64,000 nt of DNA from Lysinibacter cavernae (GCF_011758565.1 NZ_JAAMOX010000001.1:186001-250000); one strand, 5' to 3'; positions 1 to 10,205 are shown, counted from the first letter of the stretch. Notes: generated by a model from the sequence alone, not told the origin. Translations and numbers: made by a program.

Positions 1-366
1 GTGAACGTCACGCAACCTCGCTGCCCGCTCGGGATCCCGCGAATCGAGCTTGCTGAGTAGCCAGCCAAACTCGTAGCGAAGCTGTCCCTCGGTGACCGGA
101 AGAGCGATGCTCGCGTCGGCTGGGACTCGCACGAGCGAGCGGTCGAAGTTGTAGCCGCGGGCATCTGCCTCGTCGGCGAGGAGATGGAGATAGGTGGCGA
201 TTGCGGATTCCGGATGTGATGCCGCCCGGAACCGGATGAGCTGCGGATGCGCCGTGTATCCCTTGGTCAGGCCAGCGAGTGCCTTTTGGGCGAGGAGTGT
301 CTCGCGCCAACAGGCAACGAGTCCTTTGCTGTCGAGGTATGAGGGGTCGAGGCTCCAGATGCGCAT
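1..366 (-). CDS. Pyrimidine dimer DNA glycosylase / endonuclease V family protein (partial, C-terminus outside window)
   Basis: The reverse strand reads from ATG at 366 without a stop to the window edge, giving 122 residues that begin MRIWSLDPSYLDSKGLVACW. This opening, followed by a WRETLLAQ and a HPQLIRF segment, is characteristic of the family related to T4 endonuclease V (PF03013), which excises UV-induced pyrimidine dimers. The start is supported by TAGGCT six bases upstream, implying a leaderless mRNA. The C-terminus is missing only because the window ends. The family call rests on recognition of the N-terminal pattern; catalytic activity is inferred. Confidence 0.75.
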   Translation of the reverse strand, partial: MRIWSLDPSYLDSKGLVACWRETLLAQKALAGLTKGYTAHPQLIRFRAASHPESAIATYLHLLADEADARGYNFDRSLVRVPADASIALPVTEGQLRYEFGWLLSKLDSRDPERAARLRDVH

Positions 367-372
367 TGGCCT

Positions 373-378
373 AGCCTA
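373..378 (-). promoter_or_regulatory. -10 hexamer TAGGCT, probable leaderless promoter
   Basis: TAGGCT on the minus strand lies six bases before the ATG at 366 and there is no Shine-Dalgarno sequence. Transcription would begin at or next to the start codon. Confidence 0.5.
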
Positions 379-483
379 GCGCCGCTGCGCTGGATGGCCG
401 CTCTCGTTGAGACGCTCCGTCGGACCCAGGCCCGGATCTCTTTCCCCATCCCTGTCCGCCCGCGGAATGTCGGAGGCCAGGAG

Positions 484-489
484 TACCAT
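484..489 (+). promoter_or_regulatory. -10-like hexamer TACCAT before the MFS gene
   Basis: TACCAT is followed by six bases and then the ATG at 496, the same arrangement as at other genes in the window. An AGGAG at 479-483 is also present, so a leadered mRNA is possible. Confidence 0.35.
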
Positions 490-495
490 AAGCCC

Positions 496-1896
496 ATGAG
501 TCAGCGTCCTGCCGCGGTTCCCAACGAGCCGCTCACCGTTACCGAACGGCGAGTGCTCGCGCTTGCTGTGCTTGCCTCATTTGTTGCGTTTCTCGACGGC
601 TCTGTTGTCAACGTGGCGCTTCCCGCCATCAGCGCCGATGTTGGGGGAGGGCTCGCACTGCAGCAGTGGGTCATCGACGCCTACCTCATTACGCTTGGTT
701 CCCTCATTCTTGTTGCAGGTTCGGTCAGTGACGTGTTTGGCCGTATGCGGGTCGTTCGCGTTGGTCTCTTTGGCTTTGCCCTCACCTCTGTTGCGATCGG
801 CCTCGCGCCAACCGCCGAATTACTTGTCATTATGCGTGGGCTTCAGGGCGTGGCCGGCGCACTGCTCGTGCCAAGCTCGCTTGCCCTCATTACCTCAACA
901 TTCCGCAGCGAAAAACAGGGAAGGGCCATCGGGCTGTGGACCGCCCTCACGAGTGTCGCCATGCTGATCGGCCCACTCGTTGGGGGCGTGTTTGTTGATG
1001 CCGGTTGGTGGCGAGGCATCTTCTACCTCAACGTCATTCCAGTGGCGATTGCCCTCGTTATTTCATTCCGCATCGGGCAGAAAGACGTGCGGCTCGCAAA
1101 CGTCACGGTTGATTATCTTGGGGCTGTGCTCTGCGTGATCGGGCTCGGCGGCGTGGTATTTGCGCTCATCGAGGCCCCTCGGCTTGGCTCGGATTCCCCG
1201 CTCATCATTTGGCCGGCGGTCGTTGGGGTTCTTGCCCTCATCGGGTTCTTGGCGCGACAGGCAACGGCACGTCACCCGCTCATGCCGCTCTCGCTGTTTA
1301 GAGTCCGCAATTTTGGCTGGGGCAACATCGCAACAACGTTTATTTATGCTGCGCTGAGTCTCAACGGCCTCGTTGTTGTTGTGTATCTTCAGCAAGTGGC
1401 CGGTCTCAGCGCGACGGCGTCGGGGTTCACCATGATTCCGCTCACGATCATCATGATTCTGCTGAGTCCACGAGTCGGCCGCCTGGCCGGCCGATGGGGG
1501 CCGCGGCCATTCATGACGGTTGGGCCCATCCTTGCCGGCATCGGTATGCTGCTGATGCTCAGCATCACGCCCGACTTTAACTATTGGACTCAGCTGCTGC
1601 CAGGCATCCTTGTCTTTGGTGTCGGGCTGGCGATCACCGTTTCACCCCTCACCACCGCAATTCTTGGCTCGATCGAGCCGGCGCGGTCGGGCATCGCCTC
1701 CGCTGTAAATAACGCCATCTCCCGCATTGCTGGGCTCCTTGCCATCGCGCTTATTGGCGTGATCATGGGTGGCGCCATTTCGCTCGACGGCCTGCAACGG
1801 ACACTGCTTGTCTGTGCAGGACTGCTGGTACTGGGCGGAGTCGTGTCGTGGATCGGCATCCGGCGTACGGCAGTGGTGGCCGTTCCCGATCACTAA
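496..1896 (+). CDS. MFS transporter, EmrB/QacA (DHA2) drug:H+ antiporter type
   Basis: The 466-residue protein is almost entirely hydrophobic, consistent with about 14 membrane helices. It has the DHA2 signature in helix 1 (FLDGSVVNVALPAIS) and the loop 2-3 motif GSVSDVFGRMRVVRVG. These proteins export drugs, dyes or metabolites with proton antiport. I chose the ATG at 496 over the longer frame opening at 394 because the family's helix 1 then begins about 25 residues in, as usual, and TACCAT stands six bases upstream. The gene is monocistronic and no local regulator is seen, so the substrate is unknown. Confidence 0.85.
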   Translation: MSQRPAAVPNEPLTVTERRVLALAVLASFVAFLDGSVVNVALPAISADVGGGLALQQWVIDAYLITLGSLILVAGSVSDVFGRMRVVRVGLFGFALTSVAIGLAPTAELLVIMRGLQGVAGALLVPSSLALITSTFRSEKQGRAIGLWTALTSVAMLIGPLVGGVFVDAGWWRGIFYLNVIPVAIALVISFRIGQKDVRLANVTVDYLGAVLCVIGLGGVVFALIEAPRLGSDSPLIIWPAVVGVLALIGFLARQATARHPLMPLSLFRVRNFGWGNIATTFIYAALSLNGLVVVVYLQQVAGLSATASGFTMIPLTIIMILLSPRVGRLAGRWGPRPFMTVGPILAGIGMLLMLSITPDFNYWTQLLPGILVFGVGLAITVSPLTTAILGSIEPARSGIASAVNNAISRIAGLLAIALIGVIMGGAISLDGLQRTLLVCAGLLVLGGVVSWIGIRRTAVVAVPDH

Positions 1897-1982
1897 GGGG
1901 CCAATCTTGGCTCGCTGAGTGCCCCACGTCGGCCGCGTTATGGGTATGCTTGACGAATAACCTCATACTGGGCCGCAAACAC

Positions 1983-2175
1983 GATGCGGGAGAGCCGTTA
2001 CACCAAGACGGCACCGAAGGAGCAAGCCTCCCCGCCAATCTCTCAGGTAGTTGTACCGCATCGGACTGGCCACTCTGAAAAGTAGGACGTCGCCCCTCGG
2101 GCGCCGGTTCCTCGCCCACGGTGAAAGCAGGCAACCGCCCGCGAAGCTCTCAGGCTTATGACAGAGGGGGAGTTC
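1983..2175 (+). promoter_or_regulatory. Tandem glycine riboswitch
   Basis: Two consecutive glycine aptamers precede gcvT. The first (about 1983-2080) contains GCGGGAGAGCCG, then CACCGAAGGAGCAAGC and a CCGCCAATCTCTCAGG segment, ending near GACTGGCCACTCTGAAAA. The second (about 2085-2175) repeats the plan with CACGGTGAAAGCAGGC, CCGCGAAGCTCTCAGG and GACAGAGGGGGAG. These are hallmark conserved blocks of the gcvT-type aptamer. Glycine binding would switch on the downstream cleavage operon. No strong intrinsic terminator is evident before gcvT, so control could be at translation. Boundaries are approximate. Confidence 0.92.
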
Positions 2176-2244
2176 TCGCAGGCGTTATCGTGCTGATTCA
2201 GTACGTGCGCCGTCACCGCTGACCGTTGCCACAGGAGAACTACC

Positions 2245-3366
2245 GTGTCTGACCGTTTGAGCCCACTGCACCGCATCCACGTGAATGCCGGAGCCACCTT
2301 TACCGATTTTGCCGGCTGGCAGATGCCAGTCCGCTACACCAGCGACCTCGCTGAACACCACGCGGTTCGCACTGCGGCTGGTTTATTTGATATCTCGCAC
2401 ATGGCAGAGATCACGGTTGACGGACCAGACGCGGCCGCCTTTCTTGACTACGCCCTCTGCGGCAAGATTTCTGCTGTCAAGAATGGGCAAGCAAAATACT
2501 CGCTGTTGCTCACCGAAGCTGGAACGGTAATCGACGACCTCATCGTGTACCGGCGAGGGGACGAAGCGTTCTTCGTTGTGGCCAACGCGGGAAACCGATT
2601 TGCGGCGGCAGAGGCGCTTGCCGAGCGCGCCACAAACTTTGATAACGTCACGGTCACCGATCGGAGCGACGAGTTCGCCCTGATCGCGGTGCAGGGGCCA
2701 AAGGCGATTGAAGTCCTGCAATCGACCGTCGACCTGCGAGCCGATAGCCCGCTTGAACCGCTCAAGTACTACTGGTCAGTTGAGGGCTGGTTTGGCGATA
2801 ACGAGCTGCTGATCGGCCGCACCGGATACACGGGCGAAGACGGATTTGAACTGTACATCCGGGCATCGGCGGCCGCAGACCTGTGGACCGCCCTGATGGA
2901 TGCCGGCGCCGAGTTTGGCCTGGTTCCCGCTGGTCTTGCCTGCCGCGATACCCTGCGCCTTGAGGCAGGCATGCCGCTGTACGGCCACGAACTGTCCCTC
3001 GATATTTACCCGGCCCAGGCCGGACTCGGCCGCGTTGTTGCGCTGTCGAAGGAGGGCGACTTCGTTGGCCGCGCCGCAACGGAGGCGGGCATCCCTGAGG
3101 GATCCCGGGTGCTTGTTGGCCTGTCGGCCGACGGAAAGCGCGCTGCCCGCGCCGACTATGAGATCTTCGCAACTCCGGAGGCCGAAGAGCCTGCCGGAAT
3201 CGTGACGAGCGGATGCCTCTCGCCAACGCTCGGCCACCCCATCGCACTTGCCTACGTTGACCCGTCACTCGCCGAGATCGGCACCGAAGTGAGCGTCGAC
3301 ATCCGTGGCAAGCGACTCACCTTTGCTGTCACCAAACTCCCGTTCTACACAAGAGAGAAGAAATAA
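2245..3366 (+). CDS. gcvT: Glycine cleavage system T protein (aminomethyltransferase)
   Basis: The 373-residue protein transfers the aminomethyl carbon from the lipoyl arm of GcvH to tetrahydrofolate, releasing ammonia and forming 5,10-methylene-THF. It has the N-terminal folate-binding domain with FDISHM and [14 protein letters not shown], then the C-terminal GCV_T barrel ([12 protein letters not shown]). The GTG at 2245 is preceded by AGGAG at 2232-2236. It is first of three co-directional genes behind the glycine riboswitch; gcvH begins two bases after its stop. Length matches the family. Confidence 0.96.
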   Translation: MSDRLSPLHRIHVNAGATFTDFAGWQMPVRYTSDLAEHHAVRTAAGLFDISHMAEITVDGPDAAAFLDYALCGKISAVKNGQAKYSLLLTEAGTVIDDLIVYRRGDEAFFVVANAGNRFAAAEALAERATNFDNVTVTDRSDEFALIAVQGPKAIEVLQSTVDLRADSPLEPLKYYWSVEGWFGDNELLIGRTGYTGEDGFELYIRASAAADLWTALMDAGAEFGLVPAGLACRDTLRLEAGMPLYGHELSLDIYPAQAGLGRVVALSKEGDFVGRAATEAGIPEGSRVLVGLSADGKRAARADYEIFATPEAEEPAGIVTSGCLSPTLGHPIALAYVDPSLAEIGTEVSVDIRGKRLTFAVTKLPFYTREKK

Positions 3367-3367
3367 C

Positions 3368-3742
3368 ATGGCTGTTCCAGAGAACCTCAAGTACACGTCG
3401 GAGCACGAGTGGCTTCTGATCGACGGTGACACCGCAACCGTTGGAATCACCAACTACGCGGCCGACCAGCTCGGCGATGTTGTCTTTGTTGAGCTGCCGG
3501 AGGCAGACACCCCTATCGAGGGCGGCGTTGTCATCGGCGAGATCGAGTCGACCAAATCGGTTGGTGAGCTCATCGCCCCGGCAAACGGTACCGTCATTGA
3601 GTCGAACCAGGCGGTTGTTGATTCGCCCGAGCTTGTGAACTCAGATCCATTCGGTGAGGGATGGCTTGTCAAGGTGCGCCTCGACGCAACCCCAGACAAC
3701 CTCATCGACGCAGCTGCATACGACGCGCTCGTAGCCGAATAG
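3368..3742 (+). CDS. gcvH: Glycine cleavage system H protein
   Basis: This 124-residue lipoyl carrier shuttles the methylamine group from GcvP to GcvT. The lipoylation motif [16 protein letters not shown] is present, with the acceptor lysine at about residue 63. The family opening (YTSEHEWL) follows the ATG at 3368; the upstream extension of this frame lies inside gcvT and is not part of the gene. AGAGAAGAAA just upstream serves as ribosome binding site. No lipoate ligase gene is in the window. Confidence 0.97.
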   Translation: MAVPENLKYTSEHEWLLIDGDTATVGITNYAADQLGDVVFVELPEADTPIEGGVVIGEIESTKSVGELIAPANGTVIESNQAVVDSPELVNSDPFGEGWLVKVRLDATPDNLIDAAAYDALVAE

Positions 3743-3756
3743 GGGATAACTACCAG

Positions 3757-6663
3757 ATGAGGGAAGCATTTTCGACGCGCCACATTGGCACCGATAGCGA
3801 GGCGCAGCGCGTCATGCTTGAGGCCGTCGGCTACGAGACGGTTGACGCGATGGTGCAGGCGGCCGTTCCTGACAGCATCCACATTGAGCAATTCCGCAAC
3901 GAGGGTGACAGCGTGCTGCCTGAGCCCGCGACCGAACGCGAGGCGATTGCCGAGCTACGTGAACTCGCGGAGAAGAACACGGTTCGCCGCTCGATGATTG
4001 GTCTTGGGTACTACGACACCATCACGCCTGCCGTGATTAAGCGCAACGTGCTCGAGAACCCGAGTTGGTACACGGCGTACACGCCCTACCAGCCCGAGAT
4101 TTCGCAGGGCAGGCTTGAGGCCCTCATCAACTTCCAGACGATGGTGACTGACCTCACCGGGCTCGACTTGGCCAACGCCTCGATGCTCGACGAGTCGACC
4201 GCCGTCGTTGAGGCTATGTTGTTGGCTCGCCGTGCATCCAAGTCAAAGAACCCCACGTTCATCGTTGACGAGGATGCCCTTCCGCAGACCAAAGCGTTGC
4301 TGGCTTCCCGTGCCGAGCCGCTTGGTATCGAACTCGTGACGCTTCCCCTCTCCGCGCTTGCTGATGCCGGTGACCTGGCGAGCCTTCCCGAAGCGTTTGG
4401 CGTATTTGTGCAGTATCCGTCGGCAAACGGTCGCATCTGGGACCCGTCTGCGGTCATCGCAGCCGTCAAAGAGCACGCAGGCGTGGCCGTTGTTGCTGCA
4501 GACCTACTTGCCCTGACGCTCATCGCGTCACCCGGCGAGCTTGGCGCTGACGTTGCGGTTGGCACGAGCCAGCGCTTCGGCGTCCCACTCGGGTTTGGCG
4601 GACCGCACGCCGGCTACATGGCCGTTCGTAAGGGCCTTGAACGTCAGATGCCTGGCCGTCTGGTTGGCGTGAGCGTGGATGCAGACGGCAACCCCGCCTA
4701 CCGCCTCAGCCTGCAGGCCCGCGAGCAGCACATTCGCCGCGAGAAAGCCACCTCAAACATCTGCACCGCTCAGGTGCTGCTGGCCGTGATGGCCTCGATG
4801 TACGCGGTGTATCACGGACCAAACGGGATCACCGCGATTGCCCGCGACGTCGCAGCCCATGCAACTGCTCTTGCCGAGCTCCTGCGTGAAGACGGCGTTG
4901 AGGTGGTGCACGAGCACTTCTTTGACACGCTAGAACTCCGGGTGGCCGGTCGTGCAATCGAGATCGTTGAGCTTGCGCACGAGTTAGGCCTCAACCTCTG
5001 GGCCGTTGACGAAAACACCGTGTTTGTCTCGGTTGACGAGACGACGACCGCTGCAGACTTGCAGACCGTCGTTGTGGCATGTGGTGGCGCGGCCGAGCGG
5101 GATGTTTCCGTGACCGAGTCTGAGTCGTTGCTTGCCTCACTGAAGCGCACCTCAGAATTCCTCACGCACGAGGTTTTCAATAGCCATCACTCCGAGACGG
5201 CGATGATGCGCTACCTCAAGCAGCTCGCTGACAAGGATTACGCGCTTGACCGCGGCATGATCCCCTTGGGCTCGTGCACCATGAAGCTCAACGCGGCTAC
5301 CGAGATGGAAGCCGTGAGCTGGCCTGAGTTTGCTGGTTTGCACCCGTTTGCACCCGAGTCGGATGTTGAGGGTTCGCTTGAACTCGTCACCCAGCTTGAG
5401 CGTTGGCTGACCGATGTGACCGGCTACGACACCGTCTCGCTCCAGCCAAACGCTGGCAGCCAGGGCGAACTCGCGGGTCTCCTCGCGATTCGCGGTTACC
5501 ACCGCGCGAACGGTGACCTCGACCGAACGGTGTGCCTGATCCCGTCGAGCGCCCACGGCACCAACGCTGCCTCGGCCGTGCTCGCTGGCATGTCGGTTGT
5601 CGTTGTGGCGTGTGACGACCTCGGAAATGTTGACCTCGCCGACCTGCACGCCAAGATTGAGGCCAACGCTGAGAAGCTTGCGGCGATCATGATGACGTAC
5701 CCGTCAACGCACGGCGTATACGAGCAAGAAGTCACCGCGATCACCGAGGCTGTTCATGCCGCCGGAGGCCAGGTATACGTTGACGGCGCAAACCTGAACG
5801 CGCTGCTTGGCTACGCTCGATTTGGTGACTTTGGCGGCGATGTTTCGCACCTCAACCTGCACAAGACGTTCTGCATTCCGCACGGTGGTGGTGGCCCCGG
5901 CGTTGGTCCTGTCGCGGCGAAGGCGCACCTTGCTCCGTTCTTGCCAGGGCATCCGCTTGCTCAGCGCACGCTGCACGCGGCTCGGCTTGCCGACGGCGAG
6001 CAGGGCCACATCGAGCACGGAGGCGGGCCCGTTTCGGCAGCTCCGTACGGAAGCCCGAGCATCCTGCCAATTTCGTGGGCTTACGTGCGCATGATGGGTG
6101 AGCAGGGTCTTGCCAAAGCGACCGGCGCAGCTGTGCTCGCGGCGAACTACATCGCTGCCAAGCTCAAGGATCACTACCCGGTGCTGTACGCGGGGGAGTC
6201 TGGTCTGGTTGCGCACGAGTGCATCCTCGATTTGCGTCCGCTGAAGGAGGCGACCGGCATCTCCGTAGATGACGTGGCAAAGCGTCTCGTTGACTACGGC
6301 TTCCACGCGCCGACCATGTCGTTCCCCGTCGCGGGTACCCTCATGGTTGAGCCAACTGAGAGCGAAGATCTGCACGAGCTTGACCGCTTCATCGCTGCGA
6401 TGATTGCAATCAAGGCAGAAGCCGACGCCGTTGCCGCTGGGGAGTTCCCCGCCGACGACAACCCACTGGTTGGGGCGCCACACACTGCGCATTCGCTCAT
6501 CGCCGGCGAGTGGGAGCACGCCTACTCGCGCGAGCAGGCTGCCTACCCGGTTCCTTCGGTGGTTCGCAACAAGTATTGGCCCTCTGTTCGTCGCATCGAT
6601 CAGGCATATGGCGACCGAAATCTGGTCTGCTCCTGCCCGCCGCCTGAGGCTTTTGCTTCGTAA
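3757..6663 (+). CDS. gcvP: Glycine dehydrogenase (decarboxylating), P protein
   Basis: This 968-residue PLP enzyme decarboxylates glycine and loads the methylamine onto lipoylated GcvH. It is the fused single-chain form: an N-terminal half with the [20 protein letters not shown] segment and a C-terminal half with LGSCTMKLN and the PLP lysine in [18 protein letters not shown] (about K703). The ATG at 3757 lies 14 bases after the gcvH stop; the frame extends upstream into gcvH but the GcvP N-terminus (FSTRHIG) fixes this start. The operon ends with a strong terminator, so GcvL (dihydrolipoyl dehydrogenase) must be shared from elsewhere. Confidence 0.97.
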   Translation: MREAFSTRHIGTDSEAQRVMLEAVGYETVDAMVQAAVPDSIHIEQFRNEGDSVLPEPATEREAIAELRELAEKNTVRRSMIGLGYYDTITPAVIKRNVLENPSWYTAYTPYQPEISQGRLEALINFQTMVTDLTGLDLANASMLDESTAVVEAMLLARRASKSKNPTFIVDEDALPQTKALLASRAEPLGIELVTLPLSALADAGDLASLPEAFGVFVQYPSANGRIWDPSAVIAAVKEHAGVAVVAADLLALTLIASPGELGADVAVGTSQRFGVPLGFGGPHAGYMAVRKGLERQMPGRLVGVSVDADGNPAYRLSLQAREQHIRREKATSNICTAQVLLAVMASMYAVYHGPNGITAIARDVAAHATALAELLREDGVEVVHEHFFDTLELRVAGRAIEIVELAHELGLNLWAVDENTVFVSVDETTTAADLQTVVVACGGAAERDVSVTESESLLASLKRTSEFLTHEVFNSHHSETAMMRYLKQLADKDYALDRGMIPLGSCTMKLNAATEMEAVSWPEFAGLHPFAPESDVEGSLELVTQLERWLTDVTGYDTVSLQPNAGSQGELAGLLAIRGYHRANGDLDRTVCLIPSSAHGTNAASAVLAGMSVVVVACDDLGNVDLADLHAKIEANAEKLAAIMMTYPSTHGVYEQEVTAITEAVHAAGGQVYVDGANLNALLGYARFGDFGGDVSHLNLHKTFCIPHGGGGPGVGPVAAKAHLAPFLPGHPLAQRTLHAARLADGEQGHIEHGGGPVSAAPYGSPSILPISWAYVRMMGEQGLAKATGAAVLAANYIAAKLKDHYPVLYAGESGLVAHECILDLRPLKEATGISVDDVAKRLVDYGFHAPTMSFPVAGTLMVEPTESEDLHELDRFIAAMIAIKAEADAVAAGEFPADDNPLVGAPHTAHSLIAGEWEHAYSREQAAYPVPSVVRNKYWPSVRRIDQAYGDRNLVCSCPPPEAFAS

Positions 6664-6673
6664 CGCATGACCG

Positions 6674-6712
6674 AAGTGGTCGAGACAGCACTGCTGTCTC
6701 GGCCACTTTTTT
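6674..6712 (+). terminator. Rho-independent terminator of gcvTHP
   Basis: AAGTGGTCGAGACAGCA pairs with TGCTGTCTCGGCCACTT (one G-T pair) and is followed by a run of T. Confidence 0.93.
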
Positions 6713-6855
6713 GTGTTGTCACGACCGTGCGGGCGCTCAACGACACGCGGAGTGCGCTTAATCTCCCTCACCGCCGCTCAAGGAAACGGCATACTTATCT
6801 ATGCGTCCACAATGAAGGTGACGCGTTTCGAGAATAAGCGTTGGGGTGAGTTCGG

Positions 6856-7887
6856 GTGAAAGAGCAGGGGCAATCGGCCCGCAGGGGGCCGAGCATTCGT
6901 GACGTCGCCGCGCGCGCCCGTGTCTCACACCAAACGGTTTCTCGGGTGCTCAACGATTTTGACGGCATCCGCCCTCAGACAAAAGAACGTGTCATGGCGG
7001 CGATGACGGAGCTTGGCTATCGGCGGAATCAGGCGGCCCGCGCGCTCGTGACGAACCGCTCGGGCGCCCTCGGGTTGCTTTCGACCGAGGGTCACGAATA
7101 CGGGCCAATTTCGAGTACCCAGGCGATCGAGCGTGCCGCACGTGATCGCGGTTTTGTGGTGAATCAGACAACGGTCGACTCCACTGACCCCGCTTCAATT
7201 CGGGCTGGTGTTGAGCATTTGCGCATGCACGGTGTTGAGGGATTGCTCATTGTTGCTCCCCAACGGCACGTGGTTGAACACGTACGAAGCCTAGCGATGG
7301 AGATCCCGTTTGTGGTCTTACAAGCGGTTGTTACCCCAGAACCTCAGGATGGCGTGCTCTCGCTCTACGTTGATCAGGTCGCCGGCGCGCGGTTGGCCAC
7401 GCGGCACCTGATCGAGCGAGGCCACACCAGGATCCTGCATTTGGCCGGACCGCAAGGCTGGGTTGATGCCGAAGCGCGCGTGAGCGGGTACCAGGAAGAG
7501 ATGCGTGCCAACGGTCTTGAGCCCCTCGACACGCTGTGGGGGGATTGGTCAGCCGATCGTGGCTATTGGCTCGGTCGCGAACTTGCTCAGCGACAGTTGC
7601 AATTCAGCGCGATTTTTTCGGCGAACGACCAAATGGCCCTTGGCCTGCTGCATGCCTTTCACTCGCGAGGCCTGAGCACGCCCGCCGATGTGAGCATCGT
7701 TGGGTTTGACGATATCCCTGAGGCGCGGCATTTCTGGCCGCCCCTGACCAGTGTCCGTCAGGATTTCCGTGAGCTTGGCCGGCGCGCTATCGATGCGCTG
7801 CTTGGTTCGATCGCTGGGGACGAGTTGCGCCTTGAGCCGCTCGCGCCGCAGCTGGTCGTCCGCGAGTCAACGCGCGTGCTCGGCTGA
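6856..7887 (+). CDS. LacI-family transcriptional regulator, probable arabinoside/arabinose repressor
   Basis: The 343-residue protein has a typical LacI helix-turn-helix at residues 11-60 (SIRDVAARARVSHQTVSRVL, then the LGYRRNQAARALVT hinge region) and a periplasmic-binding-protein-like effector domain ending in SIVGFDDIPEARHFWPPLT. It sits directly upstream of the GH127/ABC operon on the same strand. Two 16-bp palindromes with a central CG, the usual LacI-family operator form, lie in the next intergenic space and a third precedes araB, so I infer that this protein controls both units, with an arabinose-derived effector. No such site is seen before its own start. The GTG at 6856 is the only good in-frame start; GGGGTGA upstream is a modest binding site. 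Confidence 0.9.
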   Translation: MKEQGQSARRGPSIRDVAARARVSHQTVSRVLNDFDGIRPQTKERVMAAMTELGYRRNQAARALVTNRSGALGLLSTEGHEYGPISSTQAIERAARDRGFVVNQTTVDSTDPASIRAGVEHLRMHGVEGLLIVAPQRHVVEHVRSLAMEIPFVVLQAVVTPEPQDGVLSLYVDQVAGARLATRHLIERGHTRILHLAGPQGWVDAEARVSGYQEEMRANGLEPLDTLWGDWSADRGYWLGRELAQRQLQFSAIFSANDQMALGLLHAFHSRGLSTPADVSIVGFDDIPEARHFWPPLTSVRQDFRELGRRAIDALLGSIAGDELRLEPLAPQLVVRESTRVLG

Positions 7888-8115
7888 GGCGTAGAACGTT
7901 CGAAGGCCCCCGCGATGTTTGCGCGTGTGCTGAGCTTCGCTGTGCGCGCGTTTGGCAGGAGAGATCGAGTTCTGCCGGTTCATGCAATGGTCAGTCGGCC
8001 AATCGATTTTGGTGATTCGTACAAGATTTGACGTAAAAATAAGGCTGTTGCACAGTCCAAGAATTCGCATATCCGATCACCTGCGCGCAAAGTTCCTTTT
8101 CGCACAATTGTTCGC

Positions 8116-8131
8116 ATGTGAGCGGTCACAT
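8116..8131. promoter_or_regulatory. LacI-family operator O1
   Basis: ATGTGAGCGGTCACAT fits ATGTGAnCGnTCACAT with the central CG typical of LacI-family sites. It lies 34 bases from O2, centre to centre. Confidence 0.78.
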
Positions 8132-8149
8132 CCCCGAAACAATCTCGCA

Positions 8150-8165
8150 ATGTGAACGGTCACAT
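8150..8165. promoter_or_regulatory. LacI-family operator O2
   Basis: ATGTGAACGGTCACAT differs from the araB operator by one base. It falls at the -35 position of the putative promoter with -10 TATGCT (8183-8188), so binding would block RNA polymerase. Confidence 0.8.
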
Positions 8166-8219
8166 GGTGTGTCAAAATCAGCTATGCTATGTCACACGGT
8201 ACTGAAGGAGCAGCACAGA

Positions 8220-10205
8220 ATGTATGACAACGGAGTCACCACTACGAGCGCTACGACGCACGATGAGGCTGGCGAGTTTTCCCGACAATCCGCGGTTTCA
8301 AGCGAGGCTGGCCGGCTCAGGAGCATCCCGACCAGCGACGTCCGCATCACCGGGGGGCTCCTCGGAACGTGGCAGGACCGCAACCGCGACCAAACCATTC
8401 CGCACAGCATCACCGAGCTCCGCAACGCTGGAAACCTCAAGAACCTCGAGGCCGTAATCAACGGCGATATCGGCGAGTACCAAGGTCGCTACCCATTCCT
8501 TGACACCGATATTTACAAAACGCTTGAGGGCCTCGTGTATGTCCTGGCCAGCCAGAATCAGGCCGAGGCCATTGCAGAGGTGAGGGCGTTCTACGAAGAG
8601 GCAATTGGCGTACTCACACGGGTTCAGGCCGAAGATGGCTACCTCAATTCCTTCTACCAGCACCCAAAAGCACCAAAAGAACCATGGGCCGATCTCGCCT
8701 GGGGACACGAGCTGTACAACCTTGGCCACCTCATCCAGGCAGCAGTCGCGGCAAGCCGTCAGCTCAACGATGACAGGCTGCTCAGCCTTGCCACACGATT
8801 TGCTAACCTCGCATACGCCAAGTTTGGACCGGACGGCGCGCCGGAGGTCTGCGGGCACCCAGAAGTTGAAATGGCGCTTGTTGAGCTGTTCCGGCACACG
8901 GGGGAGCGCAACTACCTGACGCTTGCCAAACTGTTTGTCGACCGTAGAGGTCACGGCAGCATCACACTGAGCGTATTCCCCGCAGAGTATTTTCAAGACA
9001 ATTTCCCACTTCGAGACCTGCCAAGTGTTACGGGCCACGCGGTACGCATGGGGTACCTCGCGGCCGGGGCCGCAGACGTGGCAATTGAGACGGGGGATGC
9101 CGATCTGCTTGCCCAGCTTGAGCGCCTGTGGGACGACATGGTCGCGACAAAGCTCTACATCACGGGCGGCCTCGGAAGCCGCCATTCAGACGAAGCCATC
9201 GGCGATCGTTATGAGTTGCCCTCCGAGCGTTCCTACAGCGAGACATGCGCAGCAATTAGCGTGATGCAGTGGGGCTGGCGGATGTTCCTTGCCACCGGCG
9301 AGGCGAAGTACGCCGACGTCTACGAGACGGTGCTCTACAACGGCTACGCGGCTGGTATCTCGGCCGACGGTATGGCCTTCTTCTACGACAACCCGCTGCA
9401 GCGCCGGCCTGATCACCTGCAGCGAAGTGGTGCAGAGGCAGAGGGAAGCTTGCTCCGACGCTCGTGGTTTGGCTGCCCCTGTTGCCCACCGAACATCATC
9501 AGGTGGAACGCCGAGCTCCAAGACTATGTGGCCGCGGCCGACAACAACACCGTTTATCTCGCCCAGTACGCGGATGCCACTATTCGCCATAACGGCTTGG
9601 GCCTCACCATGAGCACGAGCTATCCGTGGGACGAAACGGTACGAATCAGAATCAGCGAAGCCTCCGAGGACGAGACGGGTATCGCCCTTCGAGTTCCGTC
9701 ATGGGCGCGCACGGCATCGGTCACCATCAACGGGGAACCGGTTGAGCAAGCTGACGCCAACGGCTGGCTGACGCTCAACCGTGTCTGGTCGGTTGGCGAC
9801 ACGGTTGAGCTCATACTTGCGATGCCGGTCCGCGCGCACGGGTCGCATCCCTACGTAGACGCCACCCGCGGGGCCATCAGCTTTGCGCGGGGCCCGCTCG
9901 TGTACTGCGCCGAGCAGCAAGATAACCAGGTTGCCATTGATGACCTCCTTGTCTCGCCGAGCGCGCTCAGCGAAGCAACCCTTGAGCATCGCGTCGTGAC
10001 CTCTGACGCCCCGTACAACGCGGTTACGATTACGCTTCCTGCGCTTCAGGCCTCGGATGTCGGCCAGACGTTGTACCCAGAGTTGGGGAATGGTGTGCCC
10101 CCATCAACGCCACCATATCGGCCAGCCTCTGCATCGCTGATTCCCTACTACCTCTGGGGAAACCGCGAAGCAGAGGCCATGCGGGTGTGGTTGCGACAGC
10201 ACTAA
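8220..10205 (+). CDS. GH127 beta-L-arabinofuranosidase
   Basis: The 661-residue enzyme matches the GH127 family of Bifidobacterium longum HypBA1 (658 residues), which releases beta-L-arabinofuranose from hydroxyproline-linked arabinosides. The unusual Zn-cysteine active site is complete: E325 in HSDEAIG (acid/base, HypBA1 E322), E341 and C343 in SYSETCA (zinc ligands E338 and C340), and C421-C422 in FGCPCCPPN (C417 nucleophile and C418). There is no signal peptide, so the enzyme acts in the cytoplasm on imported substrate. The ATG at 8220 is preceded by GAAGGAG; the frame continues upstream into the operator region and that part is not coding. It is the first gene of an operon that also encodes a peptide importer and two proline peptidases. 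Confidence 0.93.
   Translation: MYDNGVTTTSATTHDEAGEFSRQSAVSSEAGRLRSIPTSDVRITGGLLGTWQDRNRDQTIPHSITELRNAGNLKNLEAVINGDIGEYQGRYPFLDTDIYKTLEGLVYVLASQNQAEAIAEVRAFYEEAIGVLTRVQAEDGYLNSFYQHPKAPKEPWADLAWGHELYNLGHLIQAAVAASRQLNDDRLLSLATRFANLAYAKFGPDGAPEVCGHPEVEMALVELFRHTGERNYLTLAKLFVDRRGHGSITLSVFPAEYFQDNFPLRDLPSVTGHAVRMGYLAAGAADVAIETGDADLLAQLERLWDDMVATKLYITGGLGSRHSDEAIGDRYELPSERSYSETCAAISVMQWGWRMFLATGEAKYADVYETVLYNGYAAGISADGMAFFYDNPLQRRPDHLQRSGAEAEGSLLRRSWFGCPCCPPNIIRWNAELQDYVAAADNNTVYLAQYADATIRHNGLGLTMSTSYPWDETVRIRISEASEDETGIALRVPSWARTASVTINGEPVEQADANGWLTLNRVWSVGDTVELILAMPVRAHGSHPYVDATRGAISFARGPLVYCAEQQDNQVAIDDLLVSPSALSEATLEHRVVTSDAPYNAVTITLPALQASDVGQTLYPELGNGVPPSTPPYRPASASLIPYYLWGNREAEAMRVWLRQH

Larger units (their letters stand above)
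7888..8219 (+). promoter_or_regulatory. Control region of the GH127/ABC operon
   Basis: This 332-base gap contains no convincing gene. Its right third holds two LacI-type operators (8116-8131 and 8150-8165), a -10-like TATGCT at 8183-8188 and the ribosome binding site GAAGGAG at 8204-8210. The left part shows nothing recognisable. A TTGACG near 8030 has no good -10 partner. Confidence 0.6.

Noticed and set aside
8116-8165. Possible CRP/GlxR-type cAMP-receptor sites (TGTGA...TCACA)
   Set aside because: The half-sites are separated by four bases instead of six and have a central CG, which fits LacI-family operators better.
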